A stretch of 64,000 nucleotides of DNA from Azospirillum brasilense (GTDB lineage Bacteria; Pseudomonadota; Alphaproteobacteria; Azospirillales; Azospirillaceae), in the NCBI RefSeq assembly GCF_008365405.1, contig NZ_QOKV01000011.1, positions 1-64,000 of the forward strand. Reading direction: 5' to 3'. The notes under the pieces were generated by a model that had not been told where the DNA came from, did not search any database, and saw only the letters and a program-made list of their open reading frames with translations. Positions 33,679 to 41,759 of the stretch are shown piece after piece (the stretch's first letter is position 1; each line of letters opens with the position of its first letter). Made by a program: the position numbers and the translations under genes.

Positions 33679-35688
33679 TCAATCGGACGGGGTGAGGTCG
33701 ATGGTCTGGCGGGCGATGGCCTCGGCGGCCTGCTTTCCGGAGAGGACGGCGATTTCGGCGCTGCCCGCGCTGAACCAGGTCCGCGTCCAGTCCCCCGCCA
33801 GGAAGGCGTTGACGAAGCCGCTGTCGCCCGGCGTCAGCCGGGTCTCCACCGTCGCCGGGAAGCACTGCACGTAGAGTTCCGACGGGTCGAGGTTGTAGCG
33901 GTAGTAGGAGGAATAGACTTGGCTCTGGTCGAACACGCCGTCCTTGACCGTGTTGGGCCACAGCACCCCGATGTTGGCGTTCAGCCACTGCGTGGCATCC
34001 CGGCGGACGTCCGCGGCCATCCGCTGCGGCAGGCCGCAGGCGTAGGGCGGGGCGCCGGCCGGCCAGCGGGCGGTGCCGCAGAAATACTCCACGGCCTTGA
34101 CGGTGCCGGGCGGCCAGGATTCGGCGGGGATGAGGTGGCTCATCTCGCCCCAGCTGTCGAGTTCCTCGACATAGCTGGTCATGGCGGTCGGGCCGGCCTT
34201 CCAGCCCATCTCCTCGATGCTCGGCGTCATCCAGAGCTGGACCGCCTGGGTCGGCACCGCCGGGGTGACCTCGACCATCTGCTTGAAGCGCAGATTGGCG
34301 TCCATCAGCTCCGCCGCCGGCTCGGCCAGCGCGGCGGGCGGCATCGCCAGGACGACGAGGTCGAAATCCTTGCCGACCTCCAGAATCGATTCGCCGGCGG
34401 TGCAGTGGCAGAACACCGATTCCAGGTTGATGCCGGCGTCGCGGATCTTGTCGCCGTCGACGATCTGGCTCCAGTCCGGCTCGGACGGCCAGCAGTAGAG
34501 CCACTTCCCGTCGTCGCCGTAGCCGACCTTGACGAACGGGTCATAGGCGCCGTTGACGAGATCGACCTGCCGGTTCAGGCGCACCCGCTCCACCCAGGCG
34601 CCGTTTTCCGAGGTTTCCAGCTTGGTCAGGCGGTGGAACAGCTTGATGTCCACCCCGCGCTGCTTCAGCACGAACCAGGCGGGCGTGAAGACGGTGTCGC
34701 CCATGCCGGCGTTCATCTTCCACAGCGGCGCGCCCTTGTAGGCGAAGCCCATCAGCAGAAGGATCTCCGCCGCGGCGCCGGCGGCGAAGCGCGCGTTCTC
34801 CGGCCCGTCGGTCGCTTCGCCGTTCTTGTAGGAGAAGCACATGTCGTAGAGCAGGCGCACCGGGGCCGACCACGCGAAGGTGTCGGAGATCCCGTTCTTC
34901 TGCAGCCACTCGCGGAAGTCCTCGCCGTTGATGCGGTCGAAGCCGTCCTTGCCGTAGGGCAGCACGTCGGCGAAACAGCCGATGGCGAAGGCGAGGCCGA
35001 AATCGGCGAAGCAGGCGAACTCCCAGCCCTCGTCCGACAGCTTCAGCAGCGGTTCCAGGACCGCCTGGAAGCCCTTCTGGACGATCTTGAGCAGATCGAC
35101 GATCAGCCCGTGGTCGAGGGCGTCGTCGCCCGCCTCCTCGATGTGGGTCCGCGCCTTCTCAAGAGCGTCCAGCCCGAGCTTCGCGGTGAGGTGGCTGGGC
35201 AGATGGTCGTGCTTGGCGACGAGATTTTGCAGCGCGCCGATCAGGAAGGCCGCGAAGCCGTTCGGACCGAGCGACCGCGGGTCGCCGGGCGTGCCGGAGC
35301 GCTCGGGGAAGTCGAGGTTCCAGGAATGCCAGCGGGTCTTGCCGAAGCGCGGGATGTCCTGCATCAGCGTCACCTGATACAGCGGGCGGAAGGCGTCCTG
35401 CCAGGTCTGGAAGGCGTAGTCGGCGGGCTCGTCCCACTCCGCGTAGGCGCCGCGCACCATCCGGAAGGCGTTGTCGTAGAAGCCCAGGAAGATGTGCAGC
35501 CCGTGCTCCTCGATGCGCTGGCCCTGCTTGGCGTTGCGGCCGCTGGCCCCCTTGCCGCCCAGCCGCCAGCCGTGGCTGACCAGCGTCACGTCGAACTTTT
35601 CGCGCAACGCCTCGGTCGCCGTGAGAGTCAGCGCGGCGGACACGCCCCCAAGCCCGCCGCCGAGCACCAGCACACGCGTCTTTCCCAT
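33679..35688 (-). CDS. FAD-dependent oxidoreductase, carotenoid-desaturase-like (paralogue 2)
   Basis: A 669-residue paralogue of the protein at 28956. It opens VLVLGGGLGGVSAALTL, carries GWRLGGKGASGRN and EHGLHIFLGFYDNAF at the same places, and ends FLAGDWTRTWFSAGSAE...SGKQAAEAI, the full FAD-binding C-terminal motif. There is no signal peptide, so it is cytoplasmic or peripheral. I chose ATG 35688 because the Rossmann motif starts directly after it; the frame is open far upstream but that part overlaps eutC on the same strand. It is the first gene of the leftward unit that includes the FadL-type channel. Confidence 0.78.
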   Translation of the reverse strand: MGKTRVLVLGGGLGGVSAALTLTATEALREKFDVTLVSHGWRLGGKGASGRNAKQGQRIEEHGLHIFLGFYDNAFRMVRGAYAEWDEPADYAFQTWQDAFRPLYQVTLMQDIPRFGKTRWHSWNLDFPERSGTPGDPRSLGPNGFAAFLIGALQNLVAKHDHLPSHLTAKLGLDALEKARTHIEEAGDDALDHGLIVDLLKIVQKGFQAVLEPLLKLSDEGWEFACFADFGLAFAIGCFADVLPYGKDGFDRINGEDFREWLQKNGISDTFAWSAPVRLLYDMCFSYKNGEATDGPENARFAAGAAAEILLLMGFAYKGAPLWKMNAGMGDTVFTPAWFVLKQRGVDIKLFHRLTKLETSENGAWVERVRLNRQVDLVNGAYDPFVKVGYGDDGKWLYCWPSEPDWSQIVDGDKIRDAGINLESVFCHCTAGESILEVGKDFDLVVLAMPPAALAEPAAELMDANLRFKQMVEVTPAVPTQAVQLWMTPSIEEMGWKAGPTAMTSYVEELDSWGEMSHLIPAESWPPGTVKAVEYFCGTARWPAGAPPYACGLPQRMAADVRRDATQWLNANIGVLWPNTVKDGVFDQSQVYSSYYRYNLDPSELYVQCFPATVETRLTPGDSGFVNAFLAGDWTRTWFSAGSAEIAVLSGKQAAEAIARQTIDLTPSD

Positions 35689-35703
35689 CGCAGCCACCCC
35701 GAG

Positions 35704-35725
35704 CCCCCGGTTGTTTTGCCGGGGG
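35704..35725 (-). repeat. hairpin before the second FAD oxidoreductase
   Basis: CCCCCGG (35704-35710) and CCGGGGG (35719-35725) form a 7-base stem with an 8-base loop, ending 15 bases upstream of the ATG at 35688. It could be a leader hairpin or, less likely, the terminator of eutBC, because no U-run follows on that strand. Confidence 0.45.
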
Positions 35726-35785
35726 ATTGTGCTTGGCATCGCCGGTTGTCGCAATGGGATTAAGACGAATGCGAACATTCCGCCG

Positions 35786-35799
35786 CCGCACCGGTGCGG
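35786..35799. repeat. 14-base perfect palindrome after eutC
   Basis: CCGCACCGGTGCGG lies 5 bases past the eutC stop. It is fully self-complementary. It may help end eutBC transcription or bind a regulator of the next gene; no U-run accompanies it. Confidence 0.4.
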
Positions 35800-35804
35800 A
35801 TCGG

Positions 35805-36602
35805 TTACGGAACGCCGCCGCCCGGCAGTTCCGCCGGAGCGGCGGGAGCCGCGGCGGCGAGCAGGACGCCCGACCGCCGCTGGGCGAACATTGCGGTGAG
35901 CAGGGCGGCCGCCTGGGCTGCGGCGGCGGTGGGGGCGAGGCCGCCGACTCGGACGTTGGAGATGCAGTTGCGCTCGCTGTCCACCCGACCGGGCCGCGGC
36001 TCCCAGGTCAGATAGAGGCCCAGCGAATCGGCGGCGCTCAGTCCCGGTCGCTCGCCGATCAGGACGACGCTCGCCCGCGCCTGGAGCAGCGCGCCGACCG
36101 GATCGCCCAGCGCCACCCGCGCCTGCTCCGCCACCACCACCGGCCCGACCCGCAGCCCGGCCGCTTGGAGCTTCGGAATCAGTGATTCCAGAACCGGGAT
36201 GACGTTGGCCTGCACGGCGGTGCCGCTCAGCCCGTCGCCGACCACCAGAACCACGTCGGGGGCGCGGACCGGCTCCGACAGGCGGCGCTGCGACTCCTCC
36301 GACAATTGCCGGCCGAGGTCCGGGCGCTTCAGGTAGGCGGCACGGTCCGGCGCGGCGCTGGTCACCGGGACCGCCGGCCAGCCGCGCTCCGCCAGCGCCG
36401 CCAGCAGCGCCGCAACGTCGAGCGGCGTGTGCACGGCGTCGCGCGCCTGGGCGTGGGCGGCCTGGAAGGCGAGGTGGGCGGCGGTGGGCAGGCCGCTCCC
36501 GGCGTGGCCCAGCGCGATGCGCGCGTCGGTGTGGCGGCGCAGGTGCGCCCAGCGGTCGGGTTGGGCCGGGGAGGGGAGGGGCACCGGTCTGGACTCGGTC
36601 AT
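35805..36602 (-). CDS. eutC: ethanolamine ammonia-lyase small subunit
   Basis: A 265-residue EutC. It shows the family patterns TDARIALGHAGSGLPT near the start, DVVLVVGDGLSGTAVQ in the middle, and LIGERPGLSAADSLGLYL and NCISNVR near the end, which line the adenosylcobalamin pocket shared with EutB. The ATG at 36602 overlaps the eutB stop by 4 bases. With EutB it splits ethanolamine to acetaldehyde and ammonia. The C-terminus has about 20 extra Ala-rich residues. No microcompartment, reactivase or EutR genes are nearby. Confidence 0.95.
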   Translation of the reverse strand: MTESRPVPLPSPAQPDRWAHLRRHTDARIALGHAGSGLPTAAHLAFQAAHAQARDAVHTPLDVAALLAALAERGWPAVPVTSAAPDRAAYLKRPDLGRQLSEESQRRLSEPVRAPDVVLVVGDGLSGTAVQANVIPVLESLIPKLQAAGLRVGPVVVAEQARVALGDPVGALLQARASVVLIGERPGLSAADSLGLYLTWEPRPGRVDSERNCISNVRVGGLAPTAAAAQAAALLTAMFAQRRSGVLLAAAAPAAPAELPGGGVP

Positions 36603-37993
36603 GGCTGCTCCTCCGGCAGGGGCAGGGCGGGCAGAAGGGAGGACGCGGCGGGGTCGAAACGCAGGCGCCCGGCGGAATCGGTGATGCCGGCGGCCTCCTG
36701 CCACGCCTCGAATTCCGGCGCGGGGCGACGGCCCAGCACTTGGCGGACATACAGCGCGTCGTGGAAGGAGGTGCTCTGGTAGTTCAGCATGATGTCGTCG
36801 GCCCCCGGCACCCCCATGATGAAGGTGCAGCCGGCCACGCCGAGCAGGGTCAGCAGGGCGTCCATGTCGTCCTGGTCGGCCTCCGCGTGGTTGGTGTAGC
36901 AGACGTCGCAGCCCATCGGCAGGCCGAGCAGCTTGGCGCAGAAATGGTCCTCCAGCCCGGCGCGGGTGATCTGCTTGCCGTCATAGAGGTATTCCGGCCC
37001 GATGAAGCCGACCACCGTGTTGACCAGAAGCGGCCGGTAGCGGCGGGCGACGGCGTAGCAGCGCGCCTCCACCGTCTGCTGGTCCACCCCCTCGTGCGCG
37101 CCGGAGGACAGCTCGCTGCCCTGGCCGGTCTCGAAATACATCAGGTTGTCGCCGACGGTGCCGCGGTTCAGCGCCCGTCCGGCCTCCCACGCCTCGTCCA
37201 AGAGGGCCAGCGAGACGCCGAAGGCGCGGTTGGCGGCCTCCGTCCCGGCGATGGACTGGAAGACCAGATCGACCGGCGCCCCGCGCTCCATCGCCCGCAG
37301 CGCCGTCGTCACATGGGCCAGCACGCAGGACTGGATCGGCGCGCCGGTGCGCAGGCGAAGCTCCTCCAGCATCTCCAGCAGGGCGGTCATCGCCTCCACG
37401 CTGTCGGTGGCCGGGTTGATGCCGATCACCGCGTCGCCGCTGCCGTACATCAGCCCGTCGAGGACGCTGGCGGCGATGCCGCGCGGGTCGTCCACCGGGT
37501 GGTTGGGCTGCAGCCGGGTGGAGAGGCGCCCCGGCAGGCCGATGGTGTTGCGAAAGCGCGTGATGACGCGGGTCTTGGCGGCGACGGCGATCAGGTCCTG
37601 CAAGCGCATGATCTTCGACACCGCCGCGACCATCTCCGGCGTCAGCCCGGGGGCGAGCGCCGTCAGGGCCGCCGCGTCCGCCGCCTCCGACAGCAGCCAG
37701 TCGCGGAAGCCGCCGACGGTCAGATGGGCGACCGGGGCGAAGGCGGCGCCGTCATGGCCGTCGACGATCAGCCGGGTCACCTCGTCCGCCTCGTAGGGGA
37801 CGACCGCCTCGGTCAGGAAGTGCCGCAGTGGCAGGTCGGCCAGAGCCATCTGCGCGGCCACCCGCTCCGCCGCGCTGGCGGCGATCAGCCCTGCCAGCGC
37901 GTCGCCGGAGCGCGGCGGCGAGGCGCGGGCGAGCAGCGTCTTCAAGTCGGGAAACCCGTACCGCGTTCCGGCCAGAGTGTGGGCGAATGCCAT
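36599..37993 (-). CDS. eutB: ethanolamine ammonia-lyase large subunit
   Basis: A 464-residue EutB, full length. Family hallmarks include YGSGDAVIGINPATDS, QSCVLAHVTT, the FETGQGSELSSGAHEG active-site stretch and FIMGVPGADDIMLNYQS near the C-terminus. The start ATG 37993 follows GAGAGGGGA and begins MAFAHTLAGTRYGF; the frame is open upstream but without family sequence. It forms the catalytic subunit of the coenzyme B12-dependent lyase. The absence of eut shell genes suggests ethanolamine is used as a nitrogen or carbon source without a compartment, as in many Alpha- and Actinobacteria. The product acetaldehyde needs a dehydrogenase that is not in this window. Confidence 0.96.
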   Translation of the reverse strand: MAFAHTLAGTRYGFPDLKTLLARASPPRSGDALAGLIAASAAERVAAQMALADLPLRHFLTEAVVPYEADEVTRLIVDGHDGAAFAPVAHLTVGGFRDWLLSEAADAAALTALAPGLTPEMVAAVSKIMRLQDLIAVAAKTRVITRFRNTIGLPGRLSTRLQPNHPVDDPRGIAASVLDGLMYGSGDAVIGINPATDSVEAMTALLEMLEELRLRTGAPIQSCVLAHVTTALRAMERGAPVDLVFQSIAGTEAANRAFGVSLALLDEAWEAGRALNRGTVGDNLMYFETGQGSELSSGAHEGVDQQTVEARCYAVARRYRPLLVNTVVGFIGPEYLYDGKQITRAGLEDHFCAKLLGLPMGCDVCYTNHAEADQDDMDALLTLLGVAGCTFIMGVPGADDIMLNYQSTSFHDALYVRQVLGRRPAPEFEAWQEAAGITDSAGRLRFDPAASSLLPALPLPEEQP

Positions 37994-38332
37994 GGCGTCC
38001 CCTCTCCCCCTCTCCGGCGCCAACGCCGTTGCTGTCGAGTGTGGAGGCGTCGGCGCGTTACGTCCAGCGTTCGCCCGGAACCGCGGCGCGAAGAGACGCT
38101 TTACAGAGAAAGGAATATATTCCATATTGTAGGAGATAATGCTGATCCCGTGCCCGCCCGGCCCCGCCACCGCTCCGGCTTTTGCAGCCGGCGGTCTGAT
38201 CGGCGGGACCGCTTCCAGAACCGCGGGGCGGCTGAAACCGGTGGGGTTCGAGGGTGCCCCTTCGAGCACCCTGCGGGCGCGGTCCCTCTCGGGCTGGAAC
38301 GATAACAGACTTGAATCACCACAGGAGTGACC
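37994..38332. other. 339-base divergent gap between eutB and the lysozyme gene
   Basis: No gene lies here. An A/T-rich patch at 38101-38141 contains the perfect palindrome GGAATATATTCC (38112-38123), a candidate operator or promoter core for eutBC. A short hairpin, AGGGTGC/GCACCCT, lies at about 38250-38272 in front of the lysozyme gene. I see no cobalamin riboswitch. Confidence 0.5.
38112..38123. promoter_or_regulatory. palindrome GGAATATATTCC upstream of eutB
   Basis: This 12-base perfect palindrome stands out in GC-rich surroundings, about 120 bases before the eutB start. Its A/T content and position fit a promoter-associated operator. The protein that would bind it is unknown, as no regulator gene is adjacent. 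Confidence 0.45.
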
Positions 38333-39175
38333 ATGACTGCCACCCTTCGGGCGGCTCCCCCGCCTGCCGCCCTCGATCTGGCCCGCCACTTCGAAGGCTT
38401 GTCCCGCACCGCGTACCGCTGCCCGGTCGGCGTGTGGACCATCGGCTACGGCCACACGCAGGCCGTGACCGCGGGCGACACCATAACCACCGATCAGGCC
38501 GAGCGCCTGCTCGCCGGCGACTTGGTCGAGGCGGCCACGGTGGTGGACGGTGCGGTGACCGTGCCCCTGACCGACGGGCAGCGGGCCGCGCTGATCGATT
38601 TCGTCTTCAACGTCGGGCCGGGCCGGTCCAGGAAGGGCAAGGATCCGGGGAAGGACGGCTTCGTCCGCCTGCGCAGCGGAAAGCCCTCGACCCTGCTGCG
38701 CAAGCTGAACGCCGGTGATGCCGCCGGGGCCGCCGCCGAGTTCGGCGCGTGGGTCTATGGCGGCGGTCGGGTGCTGCCCGGTCTGGTGCGGCGTCGGCGT
38801 GCCGAGGAACTGCTGTTCCGCGGGGCGGACTGGCGCCGTGCGCTCGACGACGGTCCGATGGCGCAGACGGTCGAGCCGGCGGCGCCCTCCGTGCCTGCCG
38901 GCGCTGTCGGTGCCGCCGCAGGGACGCTGGCGCTCGGCGGTTCGCTCGGCGTGGTGGCTGAGGTGATGGCGCCGGTGCTGCAGGTGACCCGGCAGGTGCA
39001 GGACCTTGCCGAGCAAGCGCAAGGCGTGGCGGCCCAGGCGCAGGGCGTGACCGCCCAGATCCACGGCCTCACCCGATTGCTCGGGTGGGCGCCGTCGCCG
39101 GCGGTTGCGGTCCTGGCCACCGGCTTGGCGGTGACGCTGGCGCTGCTGTGGCGTGCGCGTCGCGCCCGGGGCTGA
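38333..39175 (+). CDS. GH24 (T4-type) lysozyme with C-terminal membrane anchor
   Basis: A 280-residue protein. Residues about 12-165 are a GH24 muramidase with the catalytic triad spacing E21-(8)-C30-(5)-T36 (FEGLSRTAYRC...VWTIGYGHT). A low-complexity Ala/Gln linker with heptad-like QVQDLAEQAQGVAAQAQ follows. The last 25 residues are one transmembrane helix (about 256-275) ending in RARRARG. There is no N-terminal signal peptide. AGGAG lies 5 bases before the ATG. No other phage genes flank it, so it is a stand-alone moron-like or domesticated endolysin. How the enzyme reaches the periplasm is not evident. Confidence 0.85.
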   Translation: MTATLRAAPPPAALDLARHFEGLSRTAYRCPVGVWTIGYGHTQAVTAGDTITTDQAERLLAGDLVEAATVVDGAVTVPLTDGQRAALIDFVFNVGPGRSRKGKDPGKDGFVRLRSGKPSTLLRKLNAGDAAGAAAEFGAWVYGGGRVLPGLVRRRRAEELLFRGADWRRALDDGPMAQTVEPAAPSVPAGAVGAAAGTLALGGSLGVVAEVMAPVLQVTRQVQDLAEQAQGVAAQAQGVTAQIHGLTRLLGWAPSPAVAVLATGLAVTLALLWRARRARG

Positions 39176-39268
39176 CCGCAAGGACGGCTCACGGACGATC
39201 CATCGACATCGACGCTCCATCGACAAGGCACGGAGCGGGTTTGGACCTGAGCGTCACGGCGGACGCGT

Positions 39269-39304
39269 CGATGGCCCATCCGGCTTGACCGGGGAGGGCC
39301 ATCG
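39269..39304. terminator. hairpin between convergent lysozyme and SDR genes
   Basis: CGATGGCCC (39269-39277) and GGGCCATCG (39296-39304) form a perfect 9-base stem with an 18-base loop in the 140-base convergent gap. No U-run is present, so the terminator reading rests on position only. Confidence 0.4.
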
Positions 39305-39315
39305 CGCGATCCGGT

Positions 39316-40086
39316 TCAGCGGAACCGTCCACCGCCGTCCATGTCGACCACCGAGCCCGACAGGTAGGCGACGCGCGGCGAGCTGAGGAGCGTGACGAGG
39401 GAGGCGATCTCGGACGGCTCGGCGAGGCGTCCGAAGGGAAGATCGCCCAGGGCTTCGGCCCAGCGTTCCTCGTCGTCGAAGCGCGTCTTGGCGCGCTTGC
39501 GGTAAACCGCCGCGACCCGGTCGGTGCGCGTCGCCGACGGGTTCACCCCGAAGACGCGGACGTTCCAGTCGGTGCTGCGGGCGCCCACCGCCTGGGTGAA
39601 GGCGATCAGCGCCGCGTTGCCCGCCGAGCCGCAGGCGTAGTCCCAGCGCGGCGTCATGCCCATCATGCCGATGACGTTGACGATGGTGCCGCCGCCGCGC
39701 TGCCGCATCGCCTCGACGAAGAGCTTCGTCATGTGGATGTAGCCGAAGACCTTCAGCTGCCACGCCGCTTCCCATTCGACCATGCCGAGGTCGAGGACGC
39801 TGCCGCCGGGGATCGCCCCGGCGTTGTTGACCAGCACGTCGATGCCGGGAAGCGCCGCGGCGAGGCGTTCGCGGGCTTCCCCGTTGGCGAGGTCGGCGGC
39901 CATCGTCTCGACCGCCACGCCGTGACGCGCGCGGATGCCCGCGGCGGCGGTTTCCAGCGCCGCCGCGTCGCGGGCGACCAGGACGGGCAGAGCGCCCTCG
40001 GCGGCGAAGGCCTCGGCGCAGGCGAGCCCGATGCCCTTCGAGCCCCCGGTGACGAGGACCCGCTTTCCGGACAGGTTCAAATCCAT
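39316..40086 (-). CDS. short-chain dehydrogenase/reductase-fold protein with replaced catalytic residues
   Basis: A 256-residue SDR-fold protein. The cofactor motif TGGSKGIG (13-20) and NNAG (87-90) are intact. The catalytic residues are not: by alignment to the usual S-13-Y-3-K spacing, Ser is Gly140, Tyr is Gly153 and Lys is Asn157 (GSAGNAALIAF), and the Asn of the tetrad is probably Gln110. Tyr150 is near but has no Lys partner. It may bind NAD(P) without classical dehydrogenase chemistry, or use another mechanism. It is the last gene of the leftward operon and starts 3 bases after the deacetylase-family gene. Confidence 0.8.
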   Translation of the reverse strand: MDLNLSGKRVLVTGGSKGIGLACAEAFAAEGALPVLVARDAAALETAAAGIRARHGVAVETMAADLANGEARERLAAALPGIDVLVNNAGAIPGGSVLDLGMVEWEAAWQLKVFGYIHMTKLFVEAMRQRGGGTIVNVIGMMGMTPRWDYACGSAGNAALIAFTQAVGARSTDWNVRVFGVNPSATRTDRVAAVYRKRAKTRFDDEERWAEALGDLPFGRLAEPSEIASLVTLLSSPRVAYLSGSVVDMDGGGRFR

Positions 40087-40089
40087 CGC

Positions 40090-40980
40090 TCAGCCCTCCG
40101 CCTGTTCGGTTGCCGGCTCCGCCGCCGCGTACCAGTCGGCGATCTCCGGACCGGTGGCGAAGGCGACGTTGGGCGAGGCCTGCAACAGGTCCAGCATGGC
40201 TTCCAGCTCGTGCAGGCGGTGCGGCACCGCGATCAGGTGCGGATGCAGGCCGATGGCCAGCACGCGCGGGTTCTCCGCGCATTCCCGCTCGAACAGCTGC
40301 AGGGTGTGGCCGAGCCGGCTCAGCATCTCGCCCGTCGCGTGCTTCTCGATGGCGTAGACGATGGAGTCGTTGATCTCCAGGTTGTAAGGCATGGCGAGCA
40401 GCGGGCCGTGCGCGGTGCGCATCCAGCTCGGCAGGTCGTCCACCACCCAGTCGAAGACATGGTCGATGCCCTGGCGGCGCAGCAGGTCGGGCGTCTGCAC
40501 CGTCTCCCGCAGGCCGGGGCTCAGCCAGCCGCGCGGGCGCTTGCCGGTAAAGCGCTGGATGCGGTCCAGGGCGGCCTCGATCAGCGCCTCCTCGCCGTCG
40601 CCGGCGTGGTTGATCGCCTTCTGGTGCATGCCGTGGCCGATGAACTCCCAGCCGGCGGCGAGCATGGCCTCGGCGGCCTGCGGGTAGGCGTCGATGACCC
40701 CGGCGTTGAGGCTGGTCGAGGCGGGCACGCCGCGGTCGCGGAACAGCGTCAGGATGCGCGGCAGGCCGCTGCGCATGCCGTAGTCGGCCCAGCTGAAGTT
40801 CGGCACGTCCGGCACCGTCTCCCGCCCGTGGGGCGGGGTGATGATGGTGCGCGGCATCGCCTCGTCGAAGCGCCAGTTCTCCACGTTGACGACCAGATGG
40901 GCGATGATCCGCCGCCCCTGGAAGTCGGGCAGCGCCGGCCGCGTGTCGGACAGGCGGTAGCTGATCCGGGGGTTGGTCAT
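40090..40980 (-). CDS. polysaccharide deacetylase-family (NodB-fold) hydrolase, PuuE-like
   Basis: A 296-residue NodB-fold protein with no signal peptide, so it is cytoplasmic. Metal-ligand candidates are H116 and H119 in FIGHGMHQ and the acidic pair in VVNVENWRFDE. Cytoplasmic members in catabolic operons are often not sugar deacetylases but amide or ring hydrolases such as allantoinase PuuE and imidases. The operon with an amidase and an ABC importer favours that view. The ATG at 40980 overlaps the ATPase stop by 4 bases. Confidence 0.8.
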   Translation of the reverse strand: MTNPRISYRLSDTRPALPDFQGRRIIAHLVVNVENWRFDEAMPRTIITPPHGRETVPDVPNFSWADYGMRSGLPRILTLFRDRGVPASTSLNAGVIDAYPQAAEAMLAAGWEFIGHGMHQKAINHAGDGEEALIEAALDRIQRFTGKRPRGWLSPGLRETVQTPDLLRRQGIDHVFDWVVDDLPSWMRTAHGPLLAMPYNLEINDSIVYAIEKHATGEMLSRLGHTLQLFERECAENPRVLAIGLHPHLIAVPHRLHELEAMLDLLQASPNVAFATGPEIADWYAAAEPATEQAEG

Positions 40981-41744
40981 GCGTGTTCCTTCTGCGCGGC
41001 GCGCATCTCGGCCATGATGGCGGCCTTGTGCCGGATGAAGGCCGGGTCGGTCAGCTGATCCACCGAGCGGGGCCGCGGCAGATCGACGGTGATCTCGCGG
41101 GTGATCCGCCCCGGCCGGGCCGACATGATGCAGATGCGGTCGGCGAGCAGGATCGCCTCGTCGATGTCGTGCGTGACGAACAGCACCGTGGTGCCGAGCG
41201 ACTGCCAGACGTCCAGCAGAAGCTGCTGCATGCTCATGCGCGTCTGGGCGTCGAGCGCGCCGAACGGCTCGTCCATCAGCAGCGCCTTCGGGTCCATGAC
41301 CAGGGCGCGGGCGATGCCGACGCGCTGGCGCATGCCGCCGGAGAGCTGCGAGGGCAGGGAGTCGGCGAAGCGCTCCAGCCCGACGATGCGGAGCAGCTCG
41401 CGGATCTTCGGCTCGTACTCGGCGCGCGGGCGTTTCTGGACGCTCGGCCCGAAGGCGATGTTCTGCTCCACCGTCAGCCAGGGCAGCAGGGCCGCCTCCT
41501 GGAAGACGACGGCGCGTTCCGGGCCGGGGCTGTCGACCGTGCCGCCGTTGAAGGTCAGCGCGCCGGAGGTCATGTCCTCGAAGCCGGCGATCAGGTTGAG
41601 CAGGGTGGACTTGCCGCAGCCCGAGGGGCCGAGCAAAGCCACGAACTCGCCCTCGCCGATGTCGAGATTGACGCGGTCGAGCGCGACGACCGGCTCCTTG
41701 CCGGGGTAGGTCTTCACGACCTCGCGGAAACGTATGGTGCCCAT
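40977..41744 (-). CDS. NitT/TauT-type ABC transporter ATPase
   Basis: A 255-residue ATPase with Walker A GPSGCGKST, Q-loop FQEAALLPWL, signature LSGGMRQR, Walker B ALLMDEPFGALD and H-loop FVTHDIDEA. It is the partner of the permease at 41760 and the binding protein at 42721. Its stop overlaps the start of the deacetylase-family hydrolase, tying uptake to that enzyme. Confidence 0.93.
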   Translation of the reverse strand: MGTIRFREVVKTYPGKEPVVALDRVNLDIGEGEFVALLGPSGCGKSTLLNLIAGFEDMTSGALTFNGGTVDSPGPERAVVFQEAALLPWLTVEQNIAFGPSVQKRPRAEYEPKIRELLRIVGLERFADSLPSQLSGGMRQRVGIARALVMDPKALLMDEPFGALDAQTRMSMQQLLLDVWQSLGTTVLFVTHDIDEAILLADRICIMSARPGRITREITVDLPRPRSVDQLTDPAFIRHKAAIMAEMRAAQKEHA

Positions 41745-41759
41745 GTGTGTCTCCGTGCT

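Noticed and set aside
37994-38332. A cobalamin riboswitch before eutB
   Set aside because: No B12-box-like stretch is evident; only a short palindrome and a small hairpin are seen.
38333-39175. The lysozyme gene as a sign of a prophage
   Set aside because: No integrase, capsid, tail, holin or terminase gene, and no att-like repeats, are visible on either side; the flanks are metabolic genes.
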